NCBI RefSeq assembly: GCF_041154675.1
Contig: NZ_AP031322.1
Span: forward strand, 1,302,001-1,366,000
Source of the DNA: Sulfurisphaera javensis
GTDB lineage: Archaea; Thermoproteota; Thermoprotei_A; Sulfolobales; Sulfolobaceae
Reading direction: 5' to 3'
DNA length: 64,000 nt
Below the pieces are notes generated by a model. That model worked only from the letters and a program-made list of their open reading frames with translations. It made no database searches and was not told the DNA's origin. The translations under genes and the position numbers were made by a program. Within the stretch, counting starts at the first letter, position 1. Each line of letters starts with the position of its first letter. Below, piece after piece: positions 1 to 12,487 of this stretch.

Positions 1-338
1 TCTCTCTTTGATATTCTTTGTGCTCTAACTTCTAAATCTGCGTTTAGATAGACAGATAAATCAGAAAGGCCTTTTAATAACCATCCGCCAATATGTGATT
101 CTATTACTAAATTTTTCTCATCTTTTACTAGTCTAAGTATTTCGTAATCTATTTTCCTATCAATATCAAAGATTACTTCTGCTTTCTTATTAAGTTCTAA
201 TAAACTTAACCCTTCAGACTCAGCCAATTTTCTAAAAATTGAACCTGCTGATATATATTGTAAAGAAAATTTTTTCGATAAAATTTTTGCTACTGTAGAT
301 TTTCCACTCCCAGGAGGACCACTGATAACAAGAATCAT
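1..338 (-). CDS. cmk: Cytidylate kinase, C terminus outside window
   Basis: Phosphorylates CMP/dCMP to the diphosphate with ATP in pyrimidine nucleotide recycling. The visible 112 residues begin with a hydrophobic strand (MILVIS) and the P-loop GPPGSGKS at residues 7-14, followed by the NMP-binding region. The frame runs off the window at base 1, so the lid and C terminus cannot be judged. Its ATG at 338 overlaps the rpl34e stop as ATGA, so it is the distal gene of the ribosomal superoperon and probably translationally coupled. The position after rpl34e matches the usual archaeal order. Confidence 0.85.
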   Translation of the reverse strand, partial: MILVISGPPGSGKSTVAKILSKKFSLQYISAGSIFRKLAESEGLSLLELNKKAEVIFDIDRKIDYEILRLVKDEKNLVIESHIGGWLLKGLSDLSVYLNADLEVRAQRISKR

Positions 339-598
339 GAGCTTCCTCTCAAGCTTTGCTTAATTAGAATTTCAAGGCAATGATGACAAATATAACCTCC
401 ATATATCCTTTCTGGTCTTTTTTCTGTTTTACTATATTTTGAAAGGAAGTTAGTTTTTACACCTTTTAATGGTTTTTTACATATTGCACACTTAGCTACA
501 TTATTTTTTCTTCTCTCATAATGTATAGTTGATTTGCTTGATGGCAATCTTACGTGAATCTTTCTATATGAAGTTGATCGGTAGTGAGGGTTAGGCAT
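335..598 (-). CDS. rpl34e: 50S ribosomal protein L34e
   Basis: Large-subunit protein shared by archaea and eukaryotes. The 87-residue chain is basic and has two zinc knuckles, C37-x2-C40 and C71-x2-C74, as expected for the family. It lies between the EMC3-like membrane protein and cmk, the usual place at the tail of the spc cluster, and its stop overlaps the cmk start by four bases. Confidence 0.92.
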   Translation of the reverse strand: MPNPHYRSTSYRKIHVRLPSSKSTIHYERRKNNVAKCAICKKPLKGVKTNFLSKYSKTEKRPERIYGGYICHHCLEILIKQSLRGSS

Positions 599-620
599 AT
601 ATAAAAATTATAAGTAGGTT

Positions 621-1055
621 TTAAATAGTCTTCGGTCTTCTTAACGATAAAGGAGTAAATAAAAGGAATGAAATAATATAGATAAATAAATTACTTATTA
701 TAAACTTTCCATGATAACTAATTGTCAAAGGTGTATTATAAGGAAAATATACGGGCAAATTTATGTAATCAATAACTATAAAGAGTCCTATCATATACAC
801 AAAAATCAAAGTTAATGACTGAATAAACATATAATTTCTTAGTTTAGCCGTATAATAATCTACGTCTTTTGATATCTTTTTCATTGTTTTGTCTCTCCTT
901 TTAGGAGAAGAAATTTTAACAACCCTATCTTCATATTCTTTTATTTTTTCTATCGCTAGATTCATTTTGTTCAATAGATATAATTTATACTCAATATATA
1001 ATAAGAAATTTAATAAAAAAGATAATCCAATTATATAAAAAATACCTAAGTTCAT
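621..1055 (-). CDS. EMC3/TMCO1-like (DUF106) membrane protein
   Basis: Archaeal member of the EMC3/TMCO1 (DUF106) family, distant relatives of the Oxa1/YidC insertases, thought to help insert membrane proteins. The 144 residues show a first membrane helix at about 3-24, a basic coiled segment at 30-75, and two further helices at about 77-97 and 117-136; this three-helix plan with a cytosolic coil is typical. It follows secY and adkA directly, which fits a role in membrane protein biogenesis. The sequence is short and diverged, so the assignment rests on topology and on gene order as much as on motifs. Confidence 0.75.
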   Translation of the reverse strand: MNLGIFYIIGLSFLLNFLLYIEYKLYLLNKMNLAIEKIKEYEDRVVKISSPKRRDKTMKKISKDVDYYTAKLRNYMFIQSLTLIFVYMIGLFIVIDYINLPVYFPYNTPLTISYHGKFIISNLFIYIISFLLFTPLSLRRPKTI

Positions 1056-1059
1056 ACGA

Positions 1060-3038
<1,979 letters not shown>

Positions 3039-3053
3039 ACTACTCTAAAAAGC

Positions 3054-3488
3054 CTATTCACTTGTGGTTAATATAATTTCTCCTCCTAATTCCTTAATTT
3101 TTTCCATTGCTTTTTTACTAGCTTTGTCAACCTTAATGATTAGTGGTGTTTTTAAACCACTGCTCCCAATAAGTTTATCATAGCCTAATTCAGTTAAATC
3201 CACAATCTTCTTGCCATTTTCTTCCTTAACTTTGACTATACCTTTATCTAATAATTCTTGTAATTTTCTCATTGTTATTACATTATAGATTTTTGATGTT
3301 GGATTTACAAAACCGTGCTTACCATACCATCCTTCTCCATATTTTACTAGCCATGACCATTTTTCCTTATGCATTCCTATTTGTCTACTTCCCTGTGCGC
3401 CTCTATCTCTATGCTGTCCTTTAGTACCCCAGCCATGAGTCCTATAACCTCTATATTTTCTACTTTTTTTCTCTCTCCTAACTGTCAT
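3054..3488 (-). CDS. rpl15: 50S ribosomal protein L15
   Basis: Large-subunit protein. The N-terminal basic, Gly-rich tail (residues 5-40, with KSRKYRGYRTHGWGTKGQHR) is the extended rRNA-contacting arm of archaeal/eukaryotic L15/L27a. Length 144 is normal. It abuts rpl30 (1-base gap) and precedes secY by 15 bp. Confidence 0.96.
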   Translation of the reverse strand: MTVRREKKSRKYRGYRTHGWGTKGQHRDRGAQGSRQIGMHKEKWSWLVKYGEGWYGKHGFVNPTSKIYNVITMRKLQELLDKGIVKVKEENGKKIVDLTELGYDKLIGSSGLKTPLIIKVDKASKKAMEKIKELGGEIILTTSE

Positions 3489-3965
3489 TTAGACCATCCT
3501 CTTAATTAGTTCATTTATCTTTTCTCCTCTATAACCAAATTCACCTTTAACATTAAAAGGTCTATTTATTTTACCCTTGAATCCACCACTTGGTGGATGA
3601 AGTCTGATCGGTAATTTAAAGTAGTCATCGAGCTTATGCAACTTTAGTTCTCCAGTCATTATCTTTTTTACAAAACTATCATATCCATCTATTTTTAATT
3701 GTGTCTTGAGAATTTCATCTGTAATTCTCTTATGACCTATTTTAGTTTCTAATCTGGTCAAAAGTAATTTTAAGCTTTCTTCGTTTAATTCTCCCCATGT
3801 TACATATGGTTCTGCTACTTTAAGCATTCCTCTTATAGAAGGAGTATCTTCATAAATCATAGCATTAAATCTTCTTGGCAATCTTAGCAATTTTAAAGTA
3901 TCTTGTATGTACCAAGGTGTACCTGCATAACCTCTAATTCTTATAATTCCTAAAAGCGTTACCAT
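3489..3965 (-). CDS. rpl30: 50S ribosomal protein L30
   Basis: Large-subunit protein, 158 residues, the longer archaeal/eukaryotic (L7-like) form compared with the roughly 60-residue bacterial L30. The conserved core (GIIRIRGYAGTPWYIQDTLKLL) is at the N terminus, and the archaeal C-terminal extension ends in RPFNVKGEFGYRG. It lies between rps5 and rpl15 in canonical order. Confidence 0.95.
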   Translation of the reverse strand: MVTLLGIIRIRGYAGTPWYIQDTLKLLRLPRRFNAMIYEDTPSIRGMLKVAEPYVTWGELNEESLKLLLTRLETKIGHKRITDEILKTQLKIDGYDSFVKKIMTGELKLHKLDDYFKLPIRLHPPSGGFKGKINRPFNVKGEFGYRGEKINELIKRMV

Positions 3966-3966
3966 T

Positions 3967-4611
3967 TTATTTCCTCCTCATCCAATCTATTGGAGTAACA
4001 AATTTGTAAGTATTATAAAGTGCATTATATCCAGCCTTTATAAAGTTCTCTGTAGTATAAGTTGATCCTCTAGTTAGAGACCAAGCGTCTTTTATCCCAG
4101 CATAAGTTAACAAAGTCTTTAACGCAGGACCTACAACCAACCCAGTACCTTTGGGAGCTGGCATTAATAGTACTTCAACACTCCCTGCCTTTCCATAAAC
4201 TTTGAAAGGCAAACTATGCGGTTCACCACAAGTACATTCCCAACTTCCACATCCTCTTCTTACTGGTATAATATTCATTTTGGCATCCTTTATTGCTTTT
4301 TGTATAGCAACTCTTAGCTGCTTAGCTTTTCCTGTACCGTAACTAACATAACCATCCATGTTACCCATAACAATTAAGACTTTATACTTAGAGATCTCAC
4401 CGGCATCTGTCTGTTTTTGTACAATCTTTATATCCATCACTTCATATTTTAATTTAGGTAATAATACATCTACTATTTCCGGTTCAGTAATAGGATAATT
4501 CTTCTCAAATAGTTCTTTCATTGACGTTATTTTTCCTTCTTTAACTAACTGCCCTATCTTAGTTCTGGGTTTCCATTCTTCTGGATTTATTACAGGTACT
4601 TCTTCTGCCAT
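3967..4611 (-). CDS. rps5: 30S ribosomal protein S5
   Basis: Small-subunit protein involved in decoding fidelity. The 214 residues include the S5 double-stranded RNA-binding motif (about 60-125, with VMGNMDGYVSYGTGKAKQ) and the C-terminal S5 fold (VLLMPAPKGTGLVVGPALKTLLTYAGI). A Cys-rich loop (RRGCGSWECTCGEPHS) is the archaeal/eukaryotic S5/S2e insertion. Its ATG shares bases with the rpl18 stop. Confidence 0.96.
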   Translation of the reverse strand: MAEEVPVINPEEWKPRTKIGQLVKEGKITSMKELFEKNYPITEPEIVDVLLPKLKYEVMDIKIVQKQTDAGEISKYKVLIVMGNMDGYVSYGTGKAKQLRVAIQKAIKDAKMNIIPVRRGCGSWECTCGEPHSLPFKVYGKAGSVEVLLMPAPKGTGLVVGPALKTLLTYAGIKDAWSLTRGSTYTTENFIKAGYNALYNTYKFVTPIDWMRRK

Positions 4612-5201
4612 TATGCACCACCGGATTTTATTTTATTTAAAACTTCTTGAAAGTGAGAAGGGAGATCTTTTGGATGAAGTCCTCTTTCTAAATATTTAGA
4701 AAATAATCTTTTGAATAATTCAGGGTTTTCTGATTCTAGCTTTTGAGCATATGTTGCAATATGAAGACCCTTAATTCTATCTTCACTAACTCCAATTTCG
4801 CCTACTGGAACTTGTAGTCCTGCATCTATAGTTCCTTTTATTACAGTGAAAATTCTGCCTCCTTTTACTGGTACAAACAATCCAATGTCAGTTACTGCTT
4901 CCTTTATTCCAGCTTTTAAAGCTCTAACCCCTAATAAGTAGCCAGTAAGGTATGCTGCAGGTGTGTTGTTTGTATCACCTTTCCAACCGAACTTTTTAGC
5001 TAGTTCTATTGAGTGTGCGGCAGCAATAACTACATCGCCTTTAGGGTTAAATTTGACTATTTGAGCTATAATGTATTTATTTGTTATTCGAACAACTAAC
5101 CTAGTTGCATTATTTATGACATAAGTATATCTTTTGTAGTAATTCGTTTTACCTTCTCTTCTTCTTCTATATTTTACCTTATAATTAGGACCGTGAGCCA
5201 T
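4611..5201 (-). CDS. rpl18: 50S ribosomal protein L18
   Basis: 5S rRNA-binding large-subunit protein. At 196 residues it is the longer archaeal/eukaryotic (L5e-like) form; the N terminus ([20 protein letters not shown]) and the central GYLLGVRAL segment are typical. The stop overlaps the rps5 start by one base, which suggests coupled translation. Confidence 0.95.
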   Translation of the reverse strand: MAHGPNYKVKYRRRREGKTNYYKRYTYVINNATRLVVRITNKYIIAQIVKFNPKGDVVIAAAHSIELAKKFGWKGDTNNTPAAYLTGYLLGVRALKAGIKEAVTDIGLFVPVKGGRIFTVIKGTIDAGLQVPVGEIGVSEDRIKGLHIATYAQKLESENPELFKRLFSKYLERGLHPKDLPSHFQEVLNKIKSGGA

Positions 5202-5204
5202 GAG

Positions 5205-5660
5205 TTATTCCACCTTTACACCCAGTTGTCTTAGGTAATTTTTAAGATCTGACAAACTTCTAAAAGAGTTACCTTTTGCTTTCCTATATGCTAATCTATA
5301 TACTTTTTTGTCAATTATGTCATTATCTCTTAGATATTTTAGATATATTCTTAATTTTCTTATTTTTGTTACCCATTGTTCTTTTTTGCCTCTTCTTGCA
5401 CCAGCAGTTCCTTTTCTGCTTCCACTTTTTCTTTTTTCTCCCCTCTTTCTTCTTTTTTCTCTTTTTTCTTTTAATCTTCCTCCACTAATACCTTTTTTCT
5501 TCTCTATAATTATTTTTCCTTCTTTTATCAATTTTCTAATTTCGTCCCTAGTTATTGCACTTGTTATATCTTCTAGGAATTCTGTGTTAAATTTAACATT
5601 ATTTTCACCTACATTACTTAGCTCAGCTGCTAATCTTCTTTGGAGAGCAAATTCTGGCAT
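5205..5660 (-). CDS. rpl19e: 50S ribosomal protein L19e
   Basis: Large-subunit protein found in archaea and eukaryotes, not in bacteria. The 151-residue chain starts with the conserved LQRRLAAELSNVGENNVKF and has a very basic middle (residues 55-95, KKKGISGGRLKEKREKRRKR) that threads into rRNA. Long ORFs on the opposite strand here are shadows of this Lys/Arg-rich codon run. Confidence 0.96.
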   Translation of the reverse strand: MPEFALQRRLAAELSNVGENNVKFNTEFLEDITSAITRDEIRKLIKEGKIIIEKKKGISGGRLKEKREKRRKRGEKRKSGSRKGTAGARRGKKEQWVTKIRKLRIYLKYLRDNDIIDKKVYRLAYRKAKGNSFRSLSDLKNYLRQLGVKVE

Positions 5661-5666
5661 TCGATA

Positions 5667-6065
5667 TCACCCATTAGCTAATTTTAATCCCATTTTTTTA
5701 GCCTCTTCAATTAACTCTAATCTCTTTTTTAAACCTAACTTTGAGGAAAGAATAACAATTACTTTTTCTTTCATTTGTGAAGCTTTCTCTAAGTCTTTTT
5801 TATTAGAGACATAGAAAGGTATAAGACCAGATGGATGTAAGCCTCTTATATCTTTTGGAGATCTAAATCCTATTTTTACTTTTGGTTGATAGCCTTTAAG
5901 TTCTAATCTCATTGGATTGTCTATCCCTTTAGGCTTTCTCCATGTTTCTTGCCTTCCTATTCTATAGAACTTGTCCCAATCATATCGTAAAAACTCTAGT
6001 TTATTTTCTCTTATTTTCTTTATTTTCTCTTGGATTTTTCTAATATTCTTATTCTGTTGACTCAC
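5667..6065 (-). CDS. rpl32e: 50S ribosomal protein L32e
   Basis: Large-subunit protein of archaea and eukaryotes, 132 residues. The core [18 protein letters not shown] and the [15 protein letters not shown] motif are diagnostic. The first 17 bases overlap the 3' end of rpl6. The N-terminal stretch is unusually rich in lysine and short-spaced, but the core is intact. Confidence 0.95.
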   Translation of the reverse strand: MSQQNKNIRKIQEKIKKIRENKLEFLRYDWDKFYRIGRQETWRKPKGIDNPMRLELKGYQPKVKIGFRSPKDIRGLHPSGLIPFYVSNKKDLEKASQMKEKVIVILSSKLGLKKRLELIEEAKKMGLKLANG

Positions 6066-6609
6066 TACCTATCACCTCTTTTTTATATATGTAAATTCCA
6101 TCTGCAAAAACTCTTCTATCATAACCAGTAATTTTAGTAGCTAACTCAATATTAGCTGCTGTTTGACTAACGTTTTCAATATCTTGACCTTCTACGATTA
6201 TATCTTCTCCTTTAACAGTAACTTTAACTCCAGGAAGTATCTTGGCTTTTCTTATGTTTTTTTCTCCTATTAGGTTTTGTATTTGTACCTCGTTACTACT
6301 TACTTTTACAGTAACTGGGAAGTGAGTATAAATTATCTTAAGATAATATCTATAGCCTTTTGTTACACCAGTAAACATATTTTCAATATGAGCAATTATT
6401 GAATAGAATTGTGCTTTCTTTCTCCTATCAGCAAAAGTAGTTTCTACTATTATTTTATTATCTTCTTTTTTTAGTTCAATACTACTTATATGGCTAAAAT
6501 CCTTTTCTATTTCTCCTTTAGGTCCTTTTACTTTAACTTTCATGCCATCTATGTTAACTGTTATTCCTTGCGGAATTTCTATTTCTTCATATAAATGAAC
6601 AGCTTTCAT
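6049..6609 (-). CDS. rpl6: 50S ribosomal protein L6
   Basis: Large-subunit protein near the factor-binding site, built from two repeats of the L6 fold. ATG at 6609 ([15 protein letters not shown]) is preferred over an in-frame ATG three codons upstream because homologous L6 proteins begin close to the EIEIP strand. The last 17 bases overlap rpl32e. Family-typical length of about 186 residues. Confidence 0.94.
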   Translation of the reverse strand: MKAVHLYEEIEIPQGITVNIDGMKVKVKGPKGEIEKDFSHISSIELKKEDNKIIVETTFADRRKKAQFYSIIAHIENMFTGVTKGYRYYLKIIYTHFPVTVKVSSNEVQIQNLIGEKNIRKAKILPGVKVTVKGEDIIVEGQDIENVSQTAANIELATKITGYDRRVFADGIYIYKKEVIGSESTE

Positions 6610-6619
6610 AAGGATCACC

Positions 6620-7021
6620 CTAATAAACGTAACCTAATGCTACTCCTCCTGTTCTTTCCTTTATTGCATCTTTATGTGTCATAATTCCTTTTGGAGTTGA
6701 AATTATTAATACTCCTATTTCTTTAGAAGGTAAATATCTTCTAACATAATCGGGTAAAGTTAGTAAGTCTTTATATTTTAAGGGGTATCTTGGTGTAATT
6801 GGACCACATTTGTTTATTCTTCCTAATAACTGAACTACTATTTTTCCAGATCTACCATCATCTATAAACTCAAATTCTCCTATATATCCTTCCTTTTGCA
6901 TAGTCCTAAGGACGTTAATTATTAATTTTGATGCTGGCATGATTATTGCTTGCCTATTTCTTCTCATTTCATTATTGTAGATTGTTGTTAAGGCATTTGC
7001 TAAAGGATTTAAATTAACCAT
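6620..7021 (-). CDS. rps8: 30S ribosomal protein S8
   Basis: Small-subunit assembly protein binding 16S helix 21. Start chosen at [16 protein letters not shown] (7021), which gives the usual length of about 133 residues; a longer in-frame version to 7057 would run into rps14 and adds 12 residues without family support. The C-terminal signature [19 protein letters not shown] is present. Confidence 0.95.
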   Translation of the reverse strand: MVNLNPLANALTTIYNNEMRRNRQAIIMPASKLIINVLRTMQKEGYIGEFEFIDDGRSGKIVVQLLGRINKCGPITPRYPLKYKDLLTLPDYVRRYLPSKEIGVLIISTPKGIMTHKDAIKERTGGVALGYVY

Positions 7022-7028
7022 AATTTTT

Positions 7029-7193
7029 TCACCTCGTTTTCTTAAATCCCATTTCATAAGCTACTTCTCTAAAGCATTGTCTACATAAATATAAACCATA
7101 TTTTTGTATTACTGAGTCCCTACTTCCGCATCTTCTACAAACTTGTACTCCTTTTCCATATTTTCTTTCGGCTGGTGGCTTATATTTACCCAT
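7029..7193 (-). CDS. rps14: 30S ribosomal protein S14, zinc form
   Basis: A 54-residue gene between rpl5 and rps8, found by reading the minus strand from the ATG at 7193 ([15 protein letters not shown]...) to TGA at 7029-7031. It has the zinc-binding pattern C19-x2-C22 ... C37-x2-C40 and ends YEMGFKKTR. This is the short zinc-containing S14/S29e type, and it fills the expected slot in the archaeal spc order. It is easily missed because of its size. Confidence 0.96.
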   Translation of the reverse strand: MGKYKPPAERKYGKGVQVCRRCGSRDSVIQKYGLYLCRQCFREVAYEMGFKKTR

Positions 7194-7198
7194 TTCTT

Positions 7199-7735
7199 TT
7201 ACCCCTCTATAATCGTAACATTAAAGTTTTGCTTTAGAAATTCCATTGCTTCTTCTTTATTTATCATTCTATGTCTCTTAGGAATATGTGCCTTCTTTCT
7301 TTTTCTTCTCATTACTCTGTAGCCAGCTCTAACTAATGTAATTGCTACATCCATACCGAATATTCCTATTTCTGGATCATACCTAGTTCCAGGAATCAAG
7401 ACGTGTTCAGATATTCCAAAACTTATATTTCCATAATCATCGAAGCTTGATGCCTTTATCCTATGCCCAACAGCAGCTAGTACTTTATTCAAGAACTCAA
7501 CAGCTTTCTTCCCTCTAAGAGTTACCTTTACTCCAATTGGTGCTCCTTTTCTTACTCCAAATTCTCTGATTGACTTTTTGGCTATAGTATAAACTGGCTT
7601 TACACCAGTCAGTTCTTGTAATAGTTGGTATGCCTTTTGTAATCTTTCCCCAGCTTCTCCTACTCCAATGTTCACAGTTACTTTTTCTAGTTTTACTTTT
7701 TTCATTGGATTTATTGTAGTTTGAGTTACGGCCAT
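7199..7735 (-). CDS. rpl5: 50S ribosomal protein L5
   Basis: 5S rRNA-binding protein of the central protuberance. The 178 residues include [18 protein letters not shown] near the N terminus and the [24 protein letters not shown] signature. It ends 5 bp before the S14 start and abuts rps4e. Confidence 0.96.
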   Translation of the reverse strand: MAVTQTTINPMKKVKLEKVTVNIGVGEAGERLQKAYQLLQELTGVKPVYTIAKKSIREFGVRKGAPIGVKVTLRGKKAVEFLNKVLAAVGHRIKASSFDDYGNISFGISEHVLIPGTRYDPEIGIFGMDVAITLVRAGYRVMRRKRKKAHIPKRHRMINKEEAMEFLKQNFNVTIIEG

Positions 7736-8467
7736 TTACTTTACCCCCACATTAGGATCAATTTCATTCTCTCCAATTGCCATAACGTTTTGAAGATTAG
7801 TTTCAACAATCTCTCCATTCTTTTGCTCTATAGCTACAATGCTATACTTCCTTTTCTTGTAGTTTGCATATTGTATTGATTTAATTATTCCATGTAGTCC
7901 TACGTTTCTTCCACCGATTACTATAGCATATTTTCCTTCTTTAATTTCATAAGTTTTCACTATGCTCTGTGAAGGAGTTTCAATTTTTAATGTAGTTAAT
8001 GTAGGATAATTCATTTCAGGTATTTTTTCTTTGGGAATTAAAATATTTCTACCATCTTCAAGATTTAATTGTAAATTTCCGTTCTTATTTGTCGTCTTAT
8101 TAATTATTCTAACGAACTTATATTTGGCATCTTCTTTTGAAATTTTAACTGGGAATAGATATTTTACATTATCAGGAACTATTCTAAAGTAAAGATCAGA
8201 AGAAGGAATAGCTACAACATCCATTAATCCAACAGGGTATTTATAATCTTTTCTAACTCTCCCATCAACTGTTATCTTTCCGTCGAAAATTAGCCTCTTA
8301 GCTTCTCTAGTAGTTTCTGCAACATTAAGGTAATGTTTTAGTAGTAAGGCTAAAGGAATACTCTCAGATAATTTATGAGGACCAGCATTTGCTCTAATTG
8401 TCCATTTGTATTCCTTTTTACTTAAGTTTAAGAACCAGGGAGCTTCGAATCGAGTTATGTGAGCCAA
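7736..8467 (-). CDS. rps4e: 30S ribosomal protein S4e
   Basis: Small-subunit protein specific to archaea and eukaryotes, 243 residues. It begins with the family N terminus ([22 protein letters not shown]), then an S4 RNA-binding domain (about 40-105), and a C-terminal KOW-like part with [13 protein letters not shown]. Directly follows rpl24. Confidence 0.96.
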   Translation of the reverse strand: MAHITRFEAPWFLNLSKKEYKWTIRANAGPHKLSESIPLALLLKHYLNVAETTREAKRLIFDGKITVDGRVRKDYKYPVGLMDVVAIPSSDLYFRIVPDNVKYLFPVKISKEDAKYKFVRIINKTTNKNGNLQLNLEDGRNILIPKEKIPEMNYPTLTTLKIETPSQSIVKTYEIKEGKYAIVIGGRNVGLHGIIKSIQYANYKKRKYSIVAIEQKNGEIVETNLQNVMAIGENEIDPNVGVK

Positions 8468-8468
8468 T

Positions 8469-8882
8469 TTACTTCGCCTCCGTTGTTTGTTCTTTCTTCT
8501 TTAAATATTCTTCTCTTGCTTTTCTTTTTCTTTCAATTATCTCTTTTCTCTTAGGATCAGATAAATCCAATTTTGTAATCATAACTTTAGAAGCATGAAT
8601 CCATCTGTAAACTGGGGTTCCATCAGCTTTCTTTCTAGTTAATCCCTCAATTGCTATTCTTCCTTTTTTTCTATCTACTTGTATTACTTTTCCTTCAAAA
8701 TTAAATATATCCTTATCTCCTCTCATTACCTTAACAGTATCTCCCTTCCTTATCGGTAATCTTTTTATTCCATACTGTTGTTGTAATTCATCTGATAGTT
8801 TGGCTGTTAATAATTTATGTCTCTGATGATTAGGTAAGTTATATAATAATAATCTTTGCTTGGAGGGTTTATGTGAGGTCAT
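8469..8882 (-). CDS. rpl24: 50S ribosomal protein L24
   Basis: Assembly-initiating large-subunit protein with a KOW motif ([20 protein letters not shown]) at roughly residues 42-60. At 137 residues it is the archaeal/L26e form with an N-terminal extension and a Lys/Glu-rich tail ([15 protein letters not shown]). Abuts rpl14 without spacer. Confidence 0.95.
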   Translation of the reverse strand: MTSHKPSKQRLLLYNLPNHQRHKLLTAKLSDELQQQYGIKRLPIRKGDTVKVMRGDKDIFNFEGKVIQVDRKKGRIAIEGLTRKKADGTPVYRWIHASKVMITKLDLSDPKRKEIIERKRKAREEYLKKKEQTTEAK

Positions 8883-9299
<417 letters not shown>

Positions 9300-9304
9300 T
9301 CACA

Positions 9305-9646
9305 TCACCTTTTACCTATAACTACAAATGAAACTGACTTAGCTATTGGTCTGCATTCAGCAATTATAACGTTATCTCCTTCTTTAACATCTAAACATGG
9401 AGGAATATGCGCATGGATTCTGCTTCTACGTCTTTCATATCTTTTATATTTTACGTCGTAGAAAAGATATTCTCTTTCAACTACTCCAGTTTTTTCAGCT
9501 CTATATTTAATTAGCTTACCTTCTATTAAAATTCCTCTTACTCTTAAACTTCCATGAAATGGACAGTTTTTATCGTCACACGTTTTTGAGGGAGGAGTTA
9601 TTCCCTCTATTCCAACATTTTTAACTAATGCACCTTTTTTACCCAT
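9305..9646 (-). CDS. rps17: 30S ribosomal protein S17
   Basis: Small-subunit protein with an OB fold. The archaeal signature PPSKTCDDKNCPFHGSL (Cys pair) and RRRSRIHAHIPPC are present. ATG at 9646 (MGKKGALVKN) is chosen because a GGTGG ribosome-binding sequence lies a few bases before it; an in-frame ATG three codons upstream is possible. The start touches the end of rnp1. Confidence 0.94.
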   Translation of the reverse strand: MGKKGALVKNVGIEGITPPSKTCDDKNCPFHGSLRVRGILIEGKLIKYRAEKTGVVEREYLFYDVKYKRYERRRSRIHAHIPPCLDVKEGDNVIIAECRPIAKSVSFVVIGKR

Positions 9647-9879
9647 TATAACCACCTTTTTTCCAATTTACCTACTAATTTAGAGCCAGGTAGGACTATA
9701 CTCCTACCATTTAAATAAAATTCAAAAATTCCATTATCTTTGAGAACTCTTATTCTTTTACTACCGGCTTGAATTAGAAAAGTCTTCCTAGATTCATAGA
9801 TAACTATTCCTTCCCTTCCTATTAAAGAAGGATCAGAATGACCTAAAATTTTAATTCTAGTTCCAATCAAATCTATCAT
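9646..9879 (-). CDS. rnp1: RNase P protein component 1 (Rpp29)
   Basis: Protein subunit of archaeal RNase P, which trims tRNA 5' leaders; homologue of human Rpp29/Pop4. The 77 residues form the Sm-like barrel core: GTRIKILGHSDPSLIGREGIVIYESRKTF and a basic strand KRIRVLKD. It lies in the fixed place between rpl29 and rps17. The other two RNase P proteins (rnp2, rnp3) are at 31.5-32.4 kb. Confidence 0.92.
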   Translation of the reverse strand: MIDLIGTRIKILGHSDPSLIGREGIVIYESRKTFLIQAGSKRIRVLKDNGIFEFYLNGRSIVLPGSKLVGKLEKRWL

Positions 9880-10142
9880 TTCTTGCTCTCCTTCTTTTTC
9901 TTTTCTATTTCTTTATTTAATAAAGAAAGAGCTGTCAACACTCTAGCTATATCTTTTCTCAAATTTCTAATTGAGGCAGTATTCTTTAAAGTTCCCATTC
10001 TAGCTTCTACTCTTCTCTTTAATAATTCTTGTTGCAACTCTTTCAGTTTATTCAATAATTCTTTCTTTTTTTCTAATAACTGTTCAAGATTCTGATTGCT
10101 TATATCTTTCACTTCATAACCCAATATCTCGTTCATTTTCAT
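9876..10142 (-). CDS. rpl29: 50S ribosomal protein L29
   Basis: Large-subunit protein near the exit tunnel, mostly two antiparallel helices. The 88 residues contain [22 protein letters not shown] and [13 protein letters not shown], the family motif. Its first ATG overlaps the rps3 stop (ATGA) and its end overlaps rnp1 by four bases, so the three genes look translationally coupled. Confidence 0.94.
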   Translation of the reverse strand: MKMNEILGYEVKDISNQNLEQLLEKKKELLNKLKELQQELLKRRVEARMGTLKNTASIRNLRKDIARVLTALSLLNKEIEKKKKESKK

Positions 10143-10822
10143 TGTTGTCCACCACTAGATTTTTGGGATTCGTCTATAAAGCTCACATTAGTAACGGTTA
10201 CCATACTCTCTCCACCACCTCCTTTAGGTTGCTCTCTTATCTCAATTTTATCTACGCTCTTTATTGGTTTTGTAATTAGTATCTCAACACCATAAACACC
10301 CGGTTTTAGCATTGCAGCAGCTATAGCTCTATCTACAATTTTATCTAAATAAGCCCCACTTTTATACACAACACCTTCTTTTAGTTTTTCATATTTTGCT
10401 CTTTCAGATGTTAATTTTCCGCTTATAATGACTTCAGCACCTAATGCTCCAGCATTCATAATTCTTCTGATTGTGATAAATGCTGCCCTTCTGAAATGAT
10501 AGCCCTTCTCTAACGCAACAGCCAGTCTGAATGCCATAACTCTTGCATTTAATTCTGGATTGTCTATAGTAGTTACTGTAATTTGAGGATTATCAAGTCC
10601 AAAGTATCTTTCAAGCATTTGTGCTAATTGTTTTATTGTTTTTCCTCCTTTACCAATAATTAATGCTGGCCTACCAGCATATATAACGACTCTAGTACCT
10701 ATTGGTGTTTTTAAGATTTCTACTCCTGCATATTCAGCATTATAGAATTGCTTCGCTAGATACTCATCTACCATGACTTTTGTCATTGATTTTTGAAGGA
10801 AATATTTCTTAATAAGAACCAT
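10139..10822 (-). CDS. rps3: 30S ribosomal protein S3
   Basis: Small-subunit protein lining the mRNA entry channel. The 227 residues contain a type II KH domain (about 20-95, with [21 protein letters not shown]) and the S3 C-terminal domain. The last 25 residues are Gly/Ser-rich and flexible. Overlaps rpl29 by ATGA. Confidence 0.95.
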   Translation of the reverse strand: MVLIKKYFLQKSMTKVMVDEYLAKQFYNAEYAGVEILKTPIGTRVVIYAGRPALIIGKGGKTIKQLAQMLERYFGLDNPQITVTTIDNPELNARVMAFRLAVALEKGYHFRRAAFITIRRIMNAGALGAEVIISGKLTSERAKYEKLKEGVVYKSGAYLDKIVDRAIAAAMLKPGVYGVEILITKPIKSVDKIEIREQPKGGGGESMVTVTNVSFIDESQKSSGGQQ

Positions 10823-10826
10823 AATC

Positions 10827-11297
10827 TTACACCTCCGCTAAAACTACTTCAATATTTGATGTGTATCTATATTTTCTTGTTGACCTCCCAAAGGCTCTAG
10901 GCATAAATCTCTTAATAGTTATTCCCTTGTGAGCTGCAATATGAACTATTTTCACATTGTCCATATCTAATCCTTTGGAATTTGCATTATTTTCAGCATT
11001 TTCCAGGACTTTTAATACGTACTTTATAGCTTTTTTAGGGTATCTACCACTTTTTACTTTCCATTTTGGTGAAATATTTGATTTGTGCGAAGCTCCATGA
11101 GAGTGTCTCCAAAATGGAAGAGCGTCCTTTTCATCTAATACATCATATAAAAATCTCTTTGCATCATTAAGTTTCATTCCTCTTATTGCTTTGCAAACAT
11201 TATAGAGGTCTCTAATGGAAGCTGGAACATTTCTTATGACAGCTTTTGCTATTTTTGTATCATCTATATTTAAAATAGGATAAGTCCAGTGAGCCAT
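10827..11297 (-). CDS. rpl22: 50S ribosomal protein L22
   Basis: Large-subunit tunnel protein, 156 residues, archaeal/eukaryotic (L17) form. Recognised from the AHWTYP start, the [19 protein letters not shown] helix and the C-terminal tunnel hairpin ([19 protein letters not shown]). Lies between rps19 and rps3. Confidence 0.95.
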   Translation of the reverse strand: MAHWTYPILNIDDTKIAKAVIRNVPASIRDLYNVCKAIRGMKLNDAKRFLYDVLDEKDALPFWRHSHGASHKSNISPKWKVKSGRYPKKAIKYVLKVLENAENNANSKGLDMDNVKIVHIAAHKGITIKRFMPRAFGRSTRKYRYTSNIEVVLAEV

Positions 11298-11300
11298 TGT

Positions 11301-11723
11301 TCATCCCTTCATGGCTAAGAATAAGCTTGATCTAGTAGCTTTCAAACCTGGTTCACCATGTTCTACTTTCTTTGTAGTTATCGAGAATTCTCCTAAATAA
11401 TGTCCAATCATTTCTGGTACAACTTGGAATTCTACGAATTCTTTTCCGTTATATACTGCAAATTTTAGTCCAACCATTTCTGGTAAAATTACCATATCTC
11501 TAACATGAGTTCTTATAGTTTTATTATATTTTCCTTCTCTTATATATTTTCTTACTTTCTCTAATAATCTTCTTTGCCTATCTGAAAATCCTTTTTTCAA
11601 GGATCTCCTTTGCCTAGCGGGTAATAACTTAATAAACTCGTCCATAGGCATATTTAATAATTCATCTAAGGTTTTTCCTCTATATCTAAACTTTTTCCAT
11701 TCCGGTGGAAATTCCATGGACAT
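11301..11723 (-). CDS. rps19: 30S ribosomal protein S19
   Basis: Small-subunit head protein. 140 residues; the C-terminal half carries the S19 signature ([27 protein letters not shown] and [17 protein letters not shown]). The N-terminal extension ([20 protein letters not shown]) is the archaeal/S15e feature. A 37-bp A/T-rich gap separates it from rpl2. Confidence 0.96.
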   Translation of the reverse strand: MSMEFPPEWKKFRYRGKTLDELLNMPMDEFIKLLPARQRRSLKKGFSDRQRRLLEKVRKYIREGKYNKTIRTHVRDMVILPEMVGLKFAVYNGKEFVEFQVVPEMIGHYLGEFSITTKKVEHGEPGLKATRSSLFLAMKG

Positions 11724-11760
11724 TATATCACCTTAAACATATATATACAAATTTAAAAAT

Positions 11761-12477
11761 TCATGCACCTTCTTTCCTTCCCGTTCTTCTGGCCGCAATG
11801 TGACCAACTTTTCTACCTGGTGGTGCATTTCTTGAGACAGTTGATGGCCTACTAACACTTTGATGTAATCCGCCACCGTGAGGATGAGATACTGCATTCA
11901 TTGCTACCCCTCTTACATGGGGCCATTTCTTTGCTTTAACCTTATATTTCCAGTAGTTGTTCCCAGCTTTAAGGAGTGGTTTTTCTGTAACTCCACCGCC
12001 TGCAACAATTCCTACTATCGCTCTAGCATTACTACTAACTTGAGCTATTTTTTCTGAAGACAATTTAACTAAGACTTTGTCTCCACTCTTTCCAACTACT
12101 ATGCCGTATGTGCCTGCTGATCGTGCAAATTTTCCTCCATCTCCTCTAATTTTTTCTATATTAGAAATTATAGTTCCTTCAGGCACATTTCCTACTTCTA
12201 CTATGTTACCATTACTAATTGATGCATTTTTGCCAATCTGTATTTTTTGACCAACTATTAATCCTTGAACTGATGGAACATAAAACTTAGTTCCGTCATC
12301 TAATTTTATTAATGCTAAAGGGGCATTTGTACCTGGATTATGAACTATGTCTATAACTTTTCCAACGTGTTCCCCTTCTATTGGTGGTATTCTGGCTTTG
12401 CCTACTCTTCTCCAACTTGGACTTCTGAAATTTATTCCTCCTCTTCCTGCTCTTTGTTGTAATAACCTTTTACCCAT
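11761..12477 (-). CDS. rpl2: 50S ribosomal protein L2
   Basis: Large-subunit protein required for peptidyl-transferase centre integrity. The key motif [10 protein letters not shown], carrying the conserved histidine, is near the C terminus after [11 protein letters not shown] at 12477 ([11 protein letters not shown]) matches the family N terminus better than an in-frame ATG three codons earlier. About 238 residues, standard for archaea. Confidence 0.95.
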   Translation of the reverse strand: MGKRLLQQRAGRGGINFRSPSWRRVGKARIPPIEGEHVGKVIDIVHNPGTNAPLALIKLDDGTKFYVPSVQGLIVGQKIQIGKNASISNGNIVEVGNVPEGTIISNIEKIRGDGGKFARSAGTYGIVVGKSGDKVLVKLSSEKIAQVSSNARAIVGIVAGGGVTEKPLLKAGNNYWKYKVKAKKWPHVRGVAMNAVSHPHGGGLHQSVSRPSTVSRNAPPGRKVGHIAARRTGRKEGA

Positions 12478-12487
12478 AACTTTCACC

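Noticed and set aside
5276-5814. Long plus-strand ORFs opposite rpl19e and rpl32e
   Set aside because: Antisense shadows of Lys/Arg-rich codon runs; product is Phe/Leu-rich low complexity.
7022-7057. Longer N terminus for rps8
   Set aside because: It overlaps rps14 and adds residues not seen in S8 proteins.
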